From: Argentina anserina
Taxonomy: Eukaryota > Streptophyta > Magnoliopsida > Rosales > Rosaceae
Length of the DNA: 64,000 bases
Assembly: GCF_933775445.1 (NCBI RefSeq)
Contig: NC_065873.1
Location: 14,694,001 to 14,758,000 of the forward strand
Reading direction: 5' to 3'
In this document: positions 1-12,900 of the stretch, in pieces
Position numbering within the stretch: the first letter of the stretch is position 1
Layout of the letters: the number at the start of each line of letters is the position of its first letter
The notes under the pieces: model-generated
What the model was told of the DNA's origin: nothing
What the model saw: only the letters and a program-made list of their open reading frames with translations
Database searches by the model: none
Program-made: the position numbers and the translations under genes

Positions 1-73
1 TCTATTTTTCAAGGCCTTTTTATTGGTTTGGACCGAAGAGGATATCAATGTATCTATTGTGCTATATTGTTGC

Positions 74-163
74 TTCATGTATTGTTGCTTCTCTTTTCAT
101 GTATTGTTGCTTCTCTTTTTGGTGGACTGAAGAGCCAATTTCATGTATTGTTGCTTCTCTTTT
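74..163. repeat. Short minisatellite (three ~23-bp units)
   Basis: A unit reading TCATGTATTGTTGCTTCTCT followed by T-runs occurs at about 74, 97 and 141. The first two copies are adjacent and the third follows a ~20-bp interruption. Open frames across it are simply the repeat read through, so I see no gene here. Confidence 0.7.
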
Positions 164-1540
164 TTTTTCTTTTTTTTTTTGTGGTAAAATATTGCTGCTC
201 ATGAAGATAATGGGTAATTGGGTATGTTGTGTCCAGGAAATTGCTTGAAAATAGATATGTTGGTTGGAGTGCACAAGGCAACCATTTTGAAAGATAAAAA
301 GAGAACAAATCTGACATTGGGGTATTTTCGGAACAGAAAAAGTATTTGTGGTAAAGTAATATTAAAGTAATGAAAGGGTGTGTGGTTATCAATTTAGGGT
401 GTGCAAAAATCAGCCCCCTTACAAAAACCTCTAACGGCCCTTAGAGTATCTTACATAGAAATAGGATGACATGGTTGTGTACTTTAGTCAAGGGCTCGAG
501 GCAATAAAATTATATGCAACCTACTATTCAAAGTAACATTATTAACCACATTCCATAAAAACCAAAAAGTTCAATGGATCAATGTTGTGTCCAACAAAAA
601 TCATAAGAAGCAAAGCATACATCTTGCAAAAGAAGAAGATGAAAAGATATAGATTGACCTTTCAAAAGTACTTCTGTGTATGACTTTTGATCTACACACC
701 GGTCTTTGTTCCTATATGTTCTGCAATCTACAAAGTACCAGTAGAAGGAGAAAGGGTCAAGAACTCAAGATCATGGCCCCAACTTACAAAAAAACTTACA
801 GCAGTATATCATGTCAGGCATTTATAGTGCCGAATAGCTAATTATCAAACTAGTAAGTAGTGCAATCTCCAATGACCCATTAGTCCCATTTGCAGCAACT
901 ACAATTAGAGTACACAAGTGCCAAGCATTTACACCCTTAATTAGAGGAGTAAACAAGTAAAGGAGAAGAAGAATAATACAAATCTTTGACTCAATCACCA
1001 CACCAAACAATCAAATTCAACAAACAACTCAAAATAGGTTCAATGGGAACGATGATTGCAATATCTGAAGCCTACATAAAACCTTAAAAATTAAACAAAA
1101 CAAGTTTGACATCAGAAGCTTTGACCTAAAAGAAACCACTTCATTGAAGATAAGGCTCAAAACACTTGACATGCACAATCAAAAAGTTAACATATGTTCT
1201 CAAATCCTGCCCATAAACGATTTCAGTAACAAAAGTTCACCACCGTTTAAATATGCCTAAATTCATATAAATGATATACACAACATCATAGGCTGATCCA
1301 AACCTTATCATAATACTTGACATGCACAACAACATAGATGTTAGATTGCTGCTCTATCAGAGCAAACGCTTCACATATCGACATTCCTGACATCACATAA
1401 ATCAATCACATTAGCTTCAAAACCTAGCTCAACCTTTAACCAATAACTTCTGTTCACATTTTATAATAGCGAAATACTAGAACATATCAATTTCAGCCTA
1501 AAATTAATTGTGGAGATAATGAAAATTATCTAAAGTAATG
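164..1540. other. Intergenic, nothing recognised
   Basis: AT-rich DNA with stops in all frames and no motif I recognise. Short open frames here have no plant-like codon use or family similarity visible to me. Confidence 0.5.
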
Positions 1541-1885
1541 ACCTCACCACCACCACTAATCCCAACTGTCATGTTTCTCCCAAACCTTTCAATGTTCTTC
1601 TCCCCACCATCTCCTTCTTCCATAATCTCGCCCTCAGACTCCGACAACCACACCCAACTTCTCAAAGCTTACTCCTCCGCCTAAACCATCTCTTACCCTT
1701 TCACTTTCACAGTTGACCTTATCATCTCCCTATCACCCACAACCCTCACCCCAAGTCCCACATCATCTCCAATGAGGAAGCCCAAGCCTTCGATATGTCA
1801 GCCATGACGAGCCACTATTGCAGATTTTAAATCGCAAGACGTCGCTACTTCTTGGTGGTCATGGATTGAGGACGCCGGTTGTTAA
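1541..1885. other. CT-rich, possibly relic coding segment
   Basis: Composition shifts to C-rich on the + strand. Runs resembling Pro/Ser-rich protein are broken by stops. No family is recognisable. It could be a relic exon or a leader, and function is not claimed. Confidence 0.25.
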
Positions 1886-1902
1886 AATTTGGGGAATTCG
1901 GG

Positions 1903-1970
1903 TGTGTGTCTGTGTGTGTGTGTGAGAGAGAGAGAGACAGACAGAGAGACAGAGGAGGACAAGGACCAGG
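1903..1970. repeat. Compound (TG)n(GA)n microsatellite
   Basis: A TGTGTG tract runs directly into GAGAGA/GACAGA repeats. The following ~250 bp remain purine-rich, with two related copies of a segment containing AAGTGTTAAAAG (around 2098 and 2180). Confidence 0.75.
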
Positions 1971-2281
1971 AGAAAGGAGGGAGAGAGTTTAAGGCAAGAG
2001 ACGTACAAGGGTAAAAGGGAAGAAAGCTTTTCGCGGTTTGAATTCTTTGTTTCAGATCTGGTTTGTGCCGAAGTGTTAGTGAGAGGGGGAATCTATGAAG
2101 TGTTAAAAGGAATTTAAGCTGGAGAAAAGAGCTAGGGTTAAGAGTTAGTGAGGGGGATAAATGAGGGGGGAGAATTTAAGTGTTAAAAGAAATCTAAACT
2201 AGAGGGAAAAGATAGAGTTTCGAAGATAGATTTATTTAAAAAAAAACATTGTTAGTAATCTATATAGACAATGAATCTAAA

Positions 2282-2612
2282 CACTACAACCAAATATTTT
2301 TTAAATAGATATTATCTGAGACAGTTCAAACAATGCTCAGAGAAATGAGAAAAACCATTGTATACAAATCTTATTCAGAAAATAGGTAGTGCAAAGAGCA
2401 TTTTCTTAAAGGAAATTGATAATAATGTTTTCTAGGCCAAGATATAAATCATTGTCTTAAACATTACATGACAATGGTACATAAAAAACCATTGTCTGGC
2501 GCATCCCTTCAGACAATGGTTATTTTGAAACTATTGTCTGAAAGATCAGACAATTATTTTTTTTGGCGTACATTATCTATCAACCATTGTCTATTCAAAT
2601 TTTGGTGTAGTT
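2282..2612. mobile_element. CACTA-like nonautonomous element (MITE)
   Basis: The left end reads CACTACAACCAAAT. The reverse complement of the right end reads ACTACACCAAAAT, so one terminal base is mutated or the edge is slightly shifted. The interior has several copies of AGACAATGG in both orientations, as expected of CACTA subterminal repeats. AAA flanks both sides as a possible 3-bp target duplication. Its right edge abuts copia coding sequence. The left edge is less certain because AGACAATG also occurs just outside it. Confidence 0.45.
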
Positions 2613-3520
2613 TAAAGTGACAGCTTTGATTATTTATGTTGATGATATGGTTGTGACAAGTGATGATTCAGATGAGATTCAAAGGTTACAAAGCCAGTTA
2701 TCTTCAGAATTTGAGATGAAGGATTTGGGTAGTTTGAAATATTTTATGAAAATTAAGGTTGCTCGTGGAAAATATTGTATAGTTTTGAGCCAAAGGAAAT
2801 ATGTTATGGATTTGTTGGCAGACGTAGGTATGCTTAACTGTAAACCTGCTGATACTCTTATTGAGCATAATCAACTGTTAGCAAGATATTTGGATTAGGT
2901 TCTCGCGAATAAAGCCGGGTAACAGAGGTTAGTTGGTCAGTTTATTTACTTATCTCATACTAGACTTGATTTAGTCTATGCAGTTGGTGTAGTGAGTTAG
3001 TTTATGCATAATATGGATGTTGTATTTCGTATCTTGAACCGTCATTTAGACGTTTCTCGATATACAAATGCAGATTGGGCAGGTAATATTATTAGATTGG
3101 AGGTCTACTTCGAGTTACTTCACATTTGTGGGTGGTAACCTAGTTACTTGGAAGAATAACAAGAAAAAGGTTGTTGCTCGTTCAAGTGCCGAAGTAGAAT
3201 ATAGAGGAATGGCACGAGGCCTTTAAGAGTTGTTATGGTTGAGAAATTTGTTGAGAGATTTAGGGTTCAAACAGAAGAAGGTTGTGCTACTCTAGTGTGA
3301 TAATAAACTTGCTATTGAAAATGATCGTACAAAACGGTTGAGGTCGATCAACACTATATTAAAGAGAACTTGGATGGACAAGTTATTTATTTTTGGTTTG
3401 TTCCCACAAAAGAGCAAGCAATTGGCTGATTTCTTACAAAGGCTCTTTCAAGAAAAGCTTTCTATGACTCACTTGACAAGTTTGACATTTATGATATTTA
3501 TGCGTTAATTTGAGATGGAG
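2613..3520 (+). pseudogene. Ty1/copia reverse transcriptase-RNase H remnant
   Basis: This is the 3' part of a copia pol gene. The frame at 2617-2898 begins in the RT catalytic block (YVDDM at 2635-2649) and continues through FEMKDLG, a hallmark of copia RT. After a stop at 2898, RNase H signatures follow in shifted frames: ADWAG near 3071, VVARSS-E at 3170-3195, and DRTK near 3324. It ends where the 3' LTR begins. Frameshifts and stops show it is dead. The 5' part (gag, integrase) is missing at the junction with the CACTA-like element. The DDM-VTSDD-type block resembles the Ale/Retrofit group, which is inference. Confidence 0.85.
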
Positions 3521-3720
3521 TGTTAGCGTGAGTCATACTCATAGTATCAAGATTGTAGATGTGTAATATTTGTATTATTGTTAGGAATAGTTTCCTAAAT
3601 AAGACTCCTTGTATCTTGGATATTAACCCTAGTGTGGGTGAAGAGTGATACACAACAGTTCCCCAGTCTCTTTTGCTCTGTTTGACTCATTTTAAGATCT
3701 GAAAACTACACAAGGAGCGT
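3521..3720 (+). repeat. Partial 3' LTR of the copia remnant
   Basis: A purine stretch GAGATGGAG (3512-3520) is a plausible polypurine tract and is followed at once by TGTTAGCGTGAG, a TG-type LTR start. The right edge is not defined; candidate CA ends lie near 3657 and beyond. No matching 5' LTR lies in the window. Confidence 0.5.
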
Positions 3721-4422
3721 CCGCGGTCCACCATTCTGCCAGTGCCACTATACGACGTGATCGCGCCTGAAGTCATTCAACAAGCAGCAACCAATACGTT
3801 ATAATGCCATTAATGTTAGCTCAAGGTCATCACGAAGCATTTGAAGTATCTTTGTCACACGTAACAGCCTCACCGGCAGCAGCTAATGAGAACACTGCGT
3901 ATTGGTCTCTCAATCTGAAATGGAAACTTATGTACTTACGTAACTGATGAATCAATTCTAGTCAGAACGAGCAATATGGTTCACGCCCTTTGAATTCCAT
4001 GTTACACACTCTTCAACCTATTACTGAAGTGAATTAGTGAAAATATACCAAATTGATTTCCCAACAGAAAGTGTTCGTAGGTGGAGATCTGGACGTATAG
4101 CTCTTCGAGAACACTGAGCATCAACAGCCAGGTAGCCAACTTCACCACAAGGAAATATCATCTCTTCAAACATGAAACAGGTACCAATAACAGTTCCCTT
4201 AGAGATGATCGAGATTAGTAATTATGCTTCTTCTACATGTACTGCTGATTGAAGTTTCTTTGGTTTCCTGCTGATAAATTTAAGAACGGACAGACCCTGA
4301 AGCCTAAGCCCAAACGTAAACTATCAGTGATATGAGGATCGTATATAACTTTAACTCGGGGCTAACCGGCTAACTAGTGATACTACAGGCTTGTGTTGGG
4401 AACATTATTTATCTATGTGTCA
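3721..4422. other. Unassigned sequence
   Basis: Mixed sequence between the copia LTR and the tandem duplication. No continuous frame. Short peptides in it look protein-like in places but I cannot tie them to a family. Confidence 0.35.
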
Positions 4423-4702
4423 ATGTGTGAGTTTGGACACAAATTCTCGACAGAATGCCGACGGCACCATGCACTTTCAGAAAACAAGGTTAGAGATCGA
4501 ATACTATATCACTATATGTATTTTAATATGTGTTATATATATATATATATTTATGTATGTAAGAGATGAACTAATGTGCACACACATATTCGATGTGTGA
4601 GTTTTGACACAAATTCTCGACAGAATGCCGACGGCACCATGCACTTTCAGAAAACAAGGTTAGAGATCGAATACTATATCACTATATGTATTTTAATATG
4701 TG

Positions 4703-4736
<34 letters not shown>

Positions 4737-4774
4737 GTATGTAAGAGATGAACTAATGTGCACACACATTCGAT
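4423..4774. repeat. Two-copy tandem duplication with (TA)n expansion
   Basis: Units start with ATGTGTGAGTTT at 4423 and 4593 (period 170) and are almost identical, including GCCGACGGCACCATGCACTT. The second unit is ~12 bp longer because its (TA)n tract expanded. Each unit holds an exon-like stretch ending in AACAAG followed by GTTAGA, which could be a splice donor. The near-identity implies a recent duplication. Confidence 0.85.
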
Positions 4775-5053
4775 CAGCCGATTCTAATGTGCTCCCTAAT
4801 ATTCAGTCTCACTGTATAACAAACAAAGAATTGTATAAAATAATTTGGGTGTCAACTACAATTGAAACTGAACTTGTAAGACTTTCAGTTAATGAGTTAG
4901 ATGTTAATCCAACCAGTGGCGGGACCTAGGTTGATCTTTGCTTCCTTAATTAGCCAATTAATATAAAAAATTAGTTCAATACTAGCTTAATTTTATCATG
5001 AACCCCCCTAGAATTTATCATAACCAACCAATTTAAATGACAATTTAATTATA

Positions 5054-5400
5054 CAGTAAAACCTCTATAAATTAATAATCTTAAGACTAACACAATTTAT
5101 TAATTTAACGAGATATTAATATATTGATAAATTAATAATTATTTAATTTATCGATTAATTAATAACTTATTAATTTATCAAAGGTATAATAAATATTTTG
5201 TTTTACTTTTTCGAAGAAGCAAAAACATTTTACTTTGTTTATGCACTACATTGTTTAACTAATTATGTATGATTTATTAAATATACTGTTTTTCCATGTA
5301 TTACATTATTTAAAATATTATATTGTTTGATGATGATTATATTAATGAAATTCTTTAATGAAATCCTCATAAATTTAAAATTTATTATATAAATCATGAC
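5054..5400. mobile_element. Probable hAT-type MITE, left end only clear
   Basis: CAGTAAAACCTCTATAAATT at 5054 matches the terminal motif of a common dicot hAT MITE family. It is followed by the AT-rich ATTAATT/TAATTTAT interior typical of that family. I could not find the matching right terminus or target duplication, so the copy is probably truncated or decayed. Confidence 0.4.
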
Positions 5401-5949
5401 ACTATTAATTTATATATTAGATTGGGTCTATATGAATTCTTAAATGGGCAAATTATTGTTTAGTACCAAACCAAATCTTAAATTATAAAAAAGTTAAATA
5501 AGATAATCCAATTAGAAAATGGTTTTCACATTTAATTGAAAATTACAAAAAGGTCAACAAGCACCAAAGAAAATTAGAAAAAATCACTTTTTTAATATTT
5601 TACTGATTATTTTGCATTTTCTCACTTTTTTTCATTCTTCTTATTATTCCGGCCATAACTTTGTCGTTCCGCAATGGATTTGAGCGTGGTTGGTACCGTT
5701 AGAAAAGATATATATTCTCTCTTTCATTTGATATCATACCCACTCTGAATCGACCACAATATAAGGCACATAAACTCTCGAAAGGGGCTGTCGCCGTCTA
5801 TGGCGGTGCTCTAAGCTTTTCCGGTGAAACCGGAGCCCAATGCTCCATAAATCTAGTTATTTCTCTTGATTCTAAACACATTCATACCGATTTCCTTTAA
5901 ATTTTTACGGAATTTCGTGGATTTACAAATTTCTCTCGGCATGTCACAC
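5401..5949. other. Intergenic, nothing recognised
   Basis: AT-rich sequence with no long frame, RNA gene or repeat boundary that I can support. Confidence 0.4.
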
Positions 5950-6310
5950 TTATAGTCACATCACCAGTCACACTAGGTGTCACACTGGTAGCTATAATAT
6001 CGACGTTATGACTGTCATTGTATCTGGTAGTGTGACTACTCGTGTATCTAGTAGTGTGAATATGTTGGGAAAGAAGAAAATATAAAGAAGAAGAAGAAGA
6101 AGAAGAAAAGAAAAAAAAAGTGATTGAAATAACGAACTTGCGTTTGCTATCATGTGACTTGTACTTCTCAAATCAACTATATGATCCACATATCGATTCT
6201 GACGTTGTCATATTAGTAGTAACACTAGTAGTTACACCAGTAGTCATAGTAGGAATCATCGGTATCACACTAGAAGTCACACCAATAGTCACAGTGGTAG
6301 TCACACGATT
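5950..6310. repeat. Degenerate array of ~12-bp AGTCACACTAGT-like units
   Basis: Two clusters (5950-6060 and 6205-6307) are packed with variants of GTAGTCACACTA and its near-complement. They are separated by a (GAA)n tract at ~6086-6117 and unique sequence. The copies are imperfect and occur in both orientations, giving hairpin potential. Confidence 0.6.
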
Positions 6311-9300
6311 TTTGTAACCGTTGTTTACTTGTGACTACCATATCATTAAACAACTCATATTAGTCGGGCATATTATAATAAGTATGATTGAGTTAAACAA
6401 ATATTTATGTAACTTTGGTAATAATAAATTACCTATAATTAAGATAGCAATAAATTGAGCTTTAATCATGGATTAATGTCAACCAATTTTGGTTAGGATG
6501 GGTAAATTAGCATGAAATCAGAATCGTGGTTTTTTAATTTGGGTTCATGGCATGTTTAGTAAATATTTGTAAAATTAGATTTTGTTATCCATGTCCAAAA
6601 TATATATATTAAATTAATAATCAACCTAATAAATATGATTTGGTGTAAATTTAAAATGTGGGTTTAATGTAAAACAGGTCTACATTTTTTTTTGTGTATA
6701 TCTAAATGCCCCTCACAAATGATAGTGTTTGGCTTTCACTATCATCTCAAAAAATAAATCTAATCACGACGATACCATTTCAAACGGATCCATCGAAATT
6801 GTGGTCGACTTGTTACGAATCATGTGATTTCCAACTTTTGTGTCTTACTTGATGAACCACGAACGTCATGTTTGTATGCATAAGAATAAGACGCTTCAAT
6901 ACTTGATATCACATAGTAGTAAGTCCAAATATAAAGAAACATGACAACATTCTACATTCTTAAAATATCAAAACTCGGACTTGTTGGTAATATAGGCGAG
7001 TAAGGCCACTGCTTTTCGTAAATAATCAGAATTGAACCGTTGAAATCTATACCAACATAAATGAATATCAAAATAATAAGCATATACGATAAAATGGGAC
7101 CGTAGTGCCCGATAGGATGTTTATCGAATATTAGACAATACTTCATCTAGTTGACAAATGTAGTGTGGAGGAACAAGGTCATGAAAACTGACCCGGTCAA
7201 CAAACATTGACTTTCTGCGGCAGCCTATAAGACGCAAATTTGCCGACAGCAGCCGTTCTAATATGTCGGCCCACACTGGCCAAGCCAAGCAAACACGTTT
7301 AAATCTCCTTTCACTCTCAAAACATGGAAATCTCGGGTCCAAGTACTACTACATGTATTTGTTCACACACCTTAGTAGACTAGTAGTTATGTACCAAACA
7401 CAATTATTTCCTTCAAATTTTTATTGATGTAGGTCGGGAATGTTCATGTTAGAAGATTAAAAAAGTATTTCTAAATCATTTTTATCATTTTAATATAAAA
7501 AGAATCATCTTTATCCACTCGATAACAAAATGTTTTAATTAAAAAAAATTCTTGTCGTACTATTTGTACAATTAAATTATCGTGTTTTAAACTTTATCGA
7601 ATAAGAATTGATTTTCATGGCATCCTTACAGTTCTTATAATTTTAACGATAATAAATAACATTAAGAGAGCATTATAGGAGTACATCTCCATTTCCACTA
7701 CTATAACTAGAAACTTGACTTTGGTATCAATAACTTCACCAAAAAATTGAACTCCTTATATTATCCATGTAAAAATGTGCTTTGCCAAAATGAGAAATAT
7801 TGAGGAGGGTTACAACTGCAAAAGACAAATCTTTTATAAAACCAACATCTCACAAATACCTTTTGTATTAAACACAATTACATAAAATGATTATACTTTT
7901 AACAAAAAAGATTACAAATGACTAACTTTTTTTTATTCTAATAACAAGTTGTAAGAGGGTGTTTTGACCAAGGTTGTACGGTAGAATCATTAGTGAGGCT
8001 GGCCATTTTATTTCCCTTCGTCTGAGTAAGCAGAAACTAGGTCCAGCGAACCTCAAAGGACACGGAGACCTATGAAGGTTGTTGTTGTTTATTCCCGGTA
8101 ACTCCTTGCATATTCACGGCGGTGAATTAGATCGTCTAAAAGAGGCTTGGCAAGTTGTGTGCAGTGCGGGAGCTGGAAAAGCATGATTTGTAGTGAAGAA
8201 GAGGTTTCTAAGGCAATCAATCATGAAGTTTGGGTTGTAGTTGATAAGGTATTGGATTAGAGATGGGTTATTGGGACAAGTATGGGGGAATTGCTTGAGT
8301 TGTTCCATGGTTTGTACTATGGCTTGGGATCAATATTGAGCAGTTTTGTGGGATGTCTATGAGAAAAGGGCATGGTTGAGAATTATAGATCTGGGCATGG
8401 TTTCTGAGTTTTAGAATAGAAGAGATTGGTTGCTTCTAGATATAGCATGTGTATTTTGTTCCTCCTTTGTCACATAAGCTATAACCCTTTATTTATAGTG
8501 ATGGTGGCGGCTTGGGTTGGTGCTATGGTCAAGAATTTAAGTATTTTTCTCAAATATTCTAGCTGTCGTCCCACGAATCCAACTGTTGTGTCCCCAGGAA
8601 TCTAGTTGCAGTGTCACTAAAATCTTGATGTTGGGAATGTATTCTCTTATGGGGTTTTGGTACAAGAATCATATGTTTAGATTTACTATATTGTTGTATG
8701 TTAAAGTTTGGGCTAACTTAGAGCTTTGGGTTGTTCCTTCTTCACTTTCCCATAATTAGAATTAGATTTAAGCATGAATTTTAGTCCCCAAATCCCAAAA
8801 TTACCGACAACCCAAAAACTAAGAATAAGCCTTATGCATTTTTGTTACCTTCCACACCACACCCATTCTTGCAAGCCTCAAATGCTTGATTGTGGCCGGG
8901 ATCCACATGCATGGCGTGATGGTTATGACATGATTTGCTTATTGGACTCGAGATATGTAATGGGCATTCTAAATGTATTTTTAGATATCAACACAAATAA
9001 TTGTGTGATAAGATTCACAAATAACATGTGCATCACACGAGGACCATGTTAGTAGTGTTCAATCAAGGAAGTTGTTTAAATCAATGTCACTAAGTTTCCG
9101 AACTCAATAAAGTAATTTGAATAATTTAAGAAGTTGGATAATAAATCGTAATTATGGAAATCTGAATATGCTTGTAAGTTTAGCAAATGCGAGTTGACTA
9201 TAAATCGCTCACATTCGATTATTCCTTATGAAAAAAAACACCTCAAAAGAGCTTTATCATCTGACTATTCTGAGAAAGTTATGAAAATCACATTTGCCAC

Positions 9301-9440
9301 CCATTTTCAATTTTTCATAACAAACAAAAAAATAGAGAAAATGTAAAAAGTCCAAAGGTTTTGGTCTTAATTTTCTAAACAAGAAATAGCAGACGCATAA
9401 GAAGCATTAGTACCAACCAAGCAAACCCTTGCACAAGAAA
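6311..9440. other. Long intergenic stretch, no supported gene
   Basis: Frames here are short and lack recognisable domains. The 7960-8640 part is less AT-rich and has a 64-codon frame on the minus strand (8308-8114), but I see no family match and no splice-consistent extension, so I do not call a gene. The last ~100 bp before 9440 lead into the TOL 5' UTR. Confidence 0.45.
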
Positions 9441-9920
9441 GAAAAGAAAGCAAATCAAAGAACACCCCTCCTCCAAATCACCTCTCCCTCTCTCTCCCTC
9501 TCTCTCCTCGCATTTTCCTCCCTCTTCGATTCTCACTGGTACGTTCTCTCTCTCTCTCTCTCTCTCAGATCAAATTCAAATCCTCCTCGTTTCCGATTCA
9601 ATTCTCTTTTGATCTCTTTCTCAACAACTAAGGGTTTAAGCTCCGAATTCAATTCCCGATCCTCAATTCCACTGTACATGACGGTAATCTAACTCTAATC
9701 ATGATCCGATCGCCACCTCACACCGATCTTGTTGACTTGACTTTGCTTAATGACTCTCTTCTACCCTTTTGGTTGATCTTATTCTGTTGAATCTGCATTG
9801 ATTGAGATATTTTTCAGCTTGTTTTAGAGTTTTCGACTGCGAATATTGAATTTGTGATTGTCTTCGTGGTACTAGGTGTGTTTTGGAGGACTTGAGTGAA
9901 GCTGCTTTGGGACATCAGAG
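9441..9920 (+). promoter_or_regulatory. TOL 5' UTR, CT-rich with leader intron
   Basis: CT-repeat tracts at 9480-9512 and 9545-9567 lie in a typical plant CT-rich leader. CTCACTG followed by GTACGT at ~9540 is a good donor, and TTTTCAG (~9819) or GTACTAG (~9876) could be the acceptor, so a leader intron is likely. The first ATG that fits the VHS frame is at 9921; a short upstream frame starts at 9429. Confidence 0.5.
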
Positions 9921-12900
9921 ATGGCTGCAGCTTCGTGTGCCGAGAGGGCGACCAGTGATATGCTGATTGGTCCAGACTGGGCAATCAACATTGAATTGTG
10001 TGACATTATCAATATGGACCAAGGGTATCGATTCTTTTTGCTTCCTCGATTTTTATATTTTGTTTGGTTTCTGAAATATATGTGGTTGTTATTGTCGAAA
10101 TTTTTTATAAGACGAGGTGGCTTGGAATTGTGATGAGTGGTTGCTTTTTGTAATTATGCAATGCGGGTAGTAGTTTTAATAGTGTGTTTGCAAGATTTTT
10201 AAAATATATTCTTAGATTGATTGACTGTCCAATCGGGAAACAATTTCGTTTTTGGATTGTAAACTGTTCCATGTAAACATAACTCACCCGATTTTGATAT
10301 AAAACTCTTTCTTTCTCTTAATATATATGTACAACGAATATGTAATTGATCCTAAGAACTCATGTATTTCGTTGACATGCACTTTAAACATATGAGATGC
10401 CTTTTTTTTGGTTTATACTACTACAGAAATGAAATGTCCTTTAGACTTTCTGAGGGAACTCACATTTGGCCTAATATGGGTCTCAGATAGCAGGAAATTG
10501 CTTCAATAGATACTCCTGTTTGCTAAAAGAGTTTGTGGTGTACCTACTAAATTATGCTTCCAGTCTGCAGTAGTTGGGGGAGCTTGAAACTTTAGTTAGA
10601 ATTGCTAATGTTGCATAATCTCAATTGTCTTTTTGTTTTATATATGTATATATATATATATATAGAAGGATCTCTTATAAGAGTGCTTGAGTGGTGTGTT
10701 TGTGCAATGATTTGGATATTCTTGTACAATGTACATACTTGATTATGATAAGGTTGCAAGTTTCTGTGATTGTATAGGCTAGAATTTACATAAATAACTG
10801 CGTATTAAAACTACAGATCGGAAACCTTGCCATATCATACACCAGTAGTATAAATTTATACCATTGTTAGGGTGCCCCTTTTTACATAAGTCGCTTCTGT
10901 TTCACATTACAATGATGTTTCAGTGATCTTAACAAAGAAATGAGCAAATTTTTTTTTTTGAGGAAATAGGCAAATAGGACTTATTTGTGTTTCACTGGGT
11001 TCTATTTTATTCCCTGTGTATCAGTTTTTTTTTAAAGTTTTGAGCATCACTCCACTGGAAAATGTTGAAGAGTGGTTATTGAATTATTTCAGTAGCTCAA
11101 CTTTAATTTTTTTTTTCCTGATATGTCTGCCCTTATCCAATTTTGATATTCAGAATGTTTGACAGCTGAGGTATATTCAAATTTGTAGGCAAGCAAAAGA
11201 TGCCTTGAAGATACTAAAGAAGCGCCTGGGCTCTAAAAATCCAAAAATACAACTTCTCGCTCTGTTTGTGAGTATTCTACTTTTCAAATTTTCTTATGTT
11301 CTATGTGTTTATTAATTTATATTCCCTCTATGAAGTTTTTGAAGAATAAATGTTATGCATTCTTTTCATTTTTCCAAGTTTCTGACCTATATACTCCTGT
11401 AGTATTTTCTTGCTAAAATCATGTATACACATAAAAATGTCAATGGATGTTCAAATATCTAAGGATCAATTGTTGTTCAGTAGTTATGTTGCTGCACTTA
11501 ACGAAAAAGAGTTGATTGATGTTCATTTTGCTTTTCAAATCCAGGCATTGGAGACCGTGAGCAAAAATTGTGGTGAGACTATTTTTCGCCATATTGTTGA
11601 GCGTGATATCTTGCATGATATGGTCAAAATAGTAAAGAAAAAGGTGCTGTATACTCTCTTGAGCTCCATCCTCATAATCAATTTGACAAGAACATGCACT
11701 AATGTATTTTCTGTTTTGTTATATAATTTGACTCTGCAGCCAGATTTGAGTGTTAGGGAAAAGATACTTATTTTAATAGATACCTGGCAAGAAGCCTTTG
11801 GGGGCGGAATGGGATCAAGATTTCCCCAATACCATGCAGCATATAACGAACTGAGGGTAATTGGTTTATAACATCTCGATGTTCATAATTTTATCTCATT
11901 CTGCTTCTGTTCTTGAGTTCTTCTAACCATTTAAATTATAATTTCCAGTCTGCCGGAGTCGAATTTCCACCACGAGAAGAGAACAGTGAACTGCTCTTTA
12001 CTCCACCGCAGACTCAGCCAGTAGTTTCTTCTGTTCCATCATATGATGATGCCGCTATTCAGGCTTCTCTGGAGTCTGATGCTTCTGGTCTTAGGTACTA
12101 ACTGATGAATCTTGTATCACATTGAACCAATACAGATTAGGCTATTCAAAGATATTTGTTGCTTCATCTTTGCATCTATGTTGATCATAGGCGTATTGAC
12201 TGAATTAGACTAATAAAGATTTTTTTACTGTTGACTAGCCTCATGACACACTCCATGTGTGTTGTATTTAGTTCTTTTTCTTCTAACAGAAATTGTAAGG
12301 AAAACAAAAAAAACAAAAACAACACGGATACAGTTGTGGGTAGTTATCTTTCTCCTTCTTTATCTCTTATTTTTTCTTTTCACTTTTATATTTTCCAAAT
12401 TACAATCATATCCATCAAACCATAGTTAGATAGATTTTGGGGTTTAATAAACTTTGGGCAATCTGGGTAGTTCAAAAATTTAATGTGTCAACTCTCCTTC
12501 TTGCTTTATTAATAGATTACGAATGTCTATATCTTTGCCTGATATAAGTGACCTCTTATTGGAACCCTCAATCTGGCTTGTTGATGTACATATGTTTATT
12601 ACTTCATAACTTTCATACTTACAACTAAAAAATGATATTGGTAAATTTTTTAGTGTGAGAACTGAGGTGCTTGTGCATGCCTTATCCAACTTAAATTTTA
12701 GACTTCATATCCCGAAGGGTTTGATTGGTGTTGTACTCTTGAGCCGTTCTACGGCTACTGAAACCTTGTCAGTTTCATATTTGTTGTCCCTAATATATCA
12801 TTTCTACTTTTTTACAGTTACGTCATTATTCCCACAGAATTACCTCTAGTGTGAAACTAATAATAGCAGCATTTGATTGTCTCTGGTAGTTTTTGGTCTG

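Noticed and set aside
4076..4120. Peptide RRWRSGRIALRE resembling histone H3 (R-R-GT-ALRE)
   Set aside because: Only about a dozen residues, immediately followed by a stop, and no H3-like sequence in neighbouring frames; probably chance.
8114..8308. 64-codon minus-strand frame as a gene
   Set aside because: No homology recognised, no supporting splice structure and no conserved motif; left as part of the intergenic description.
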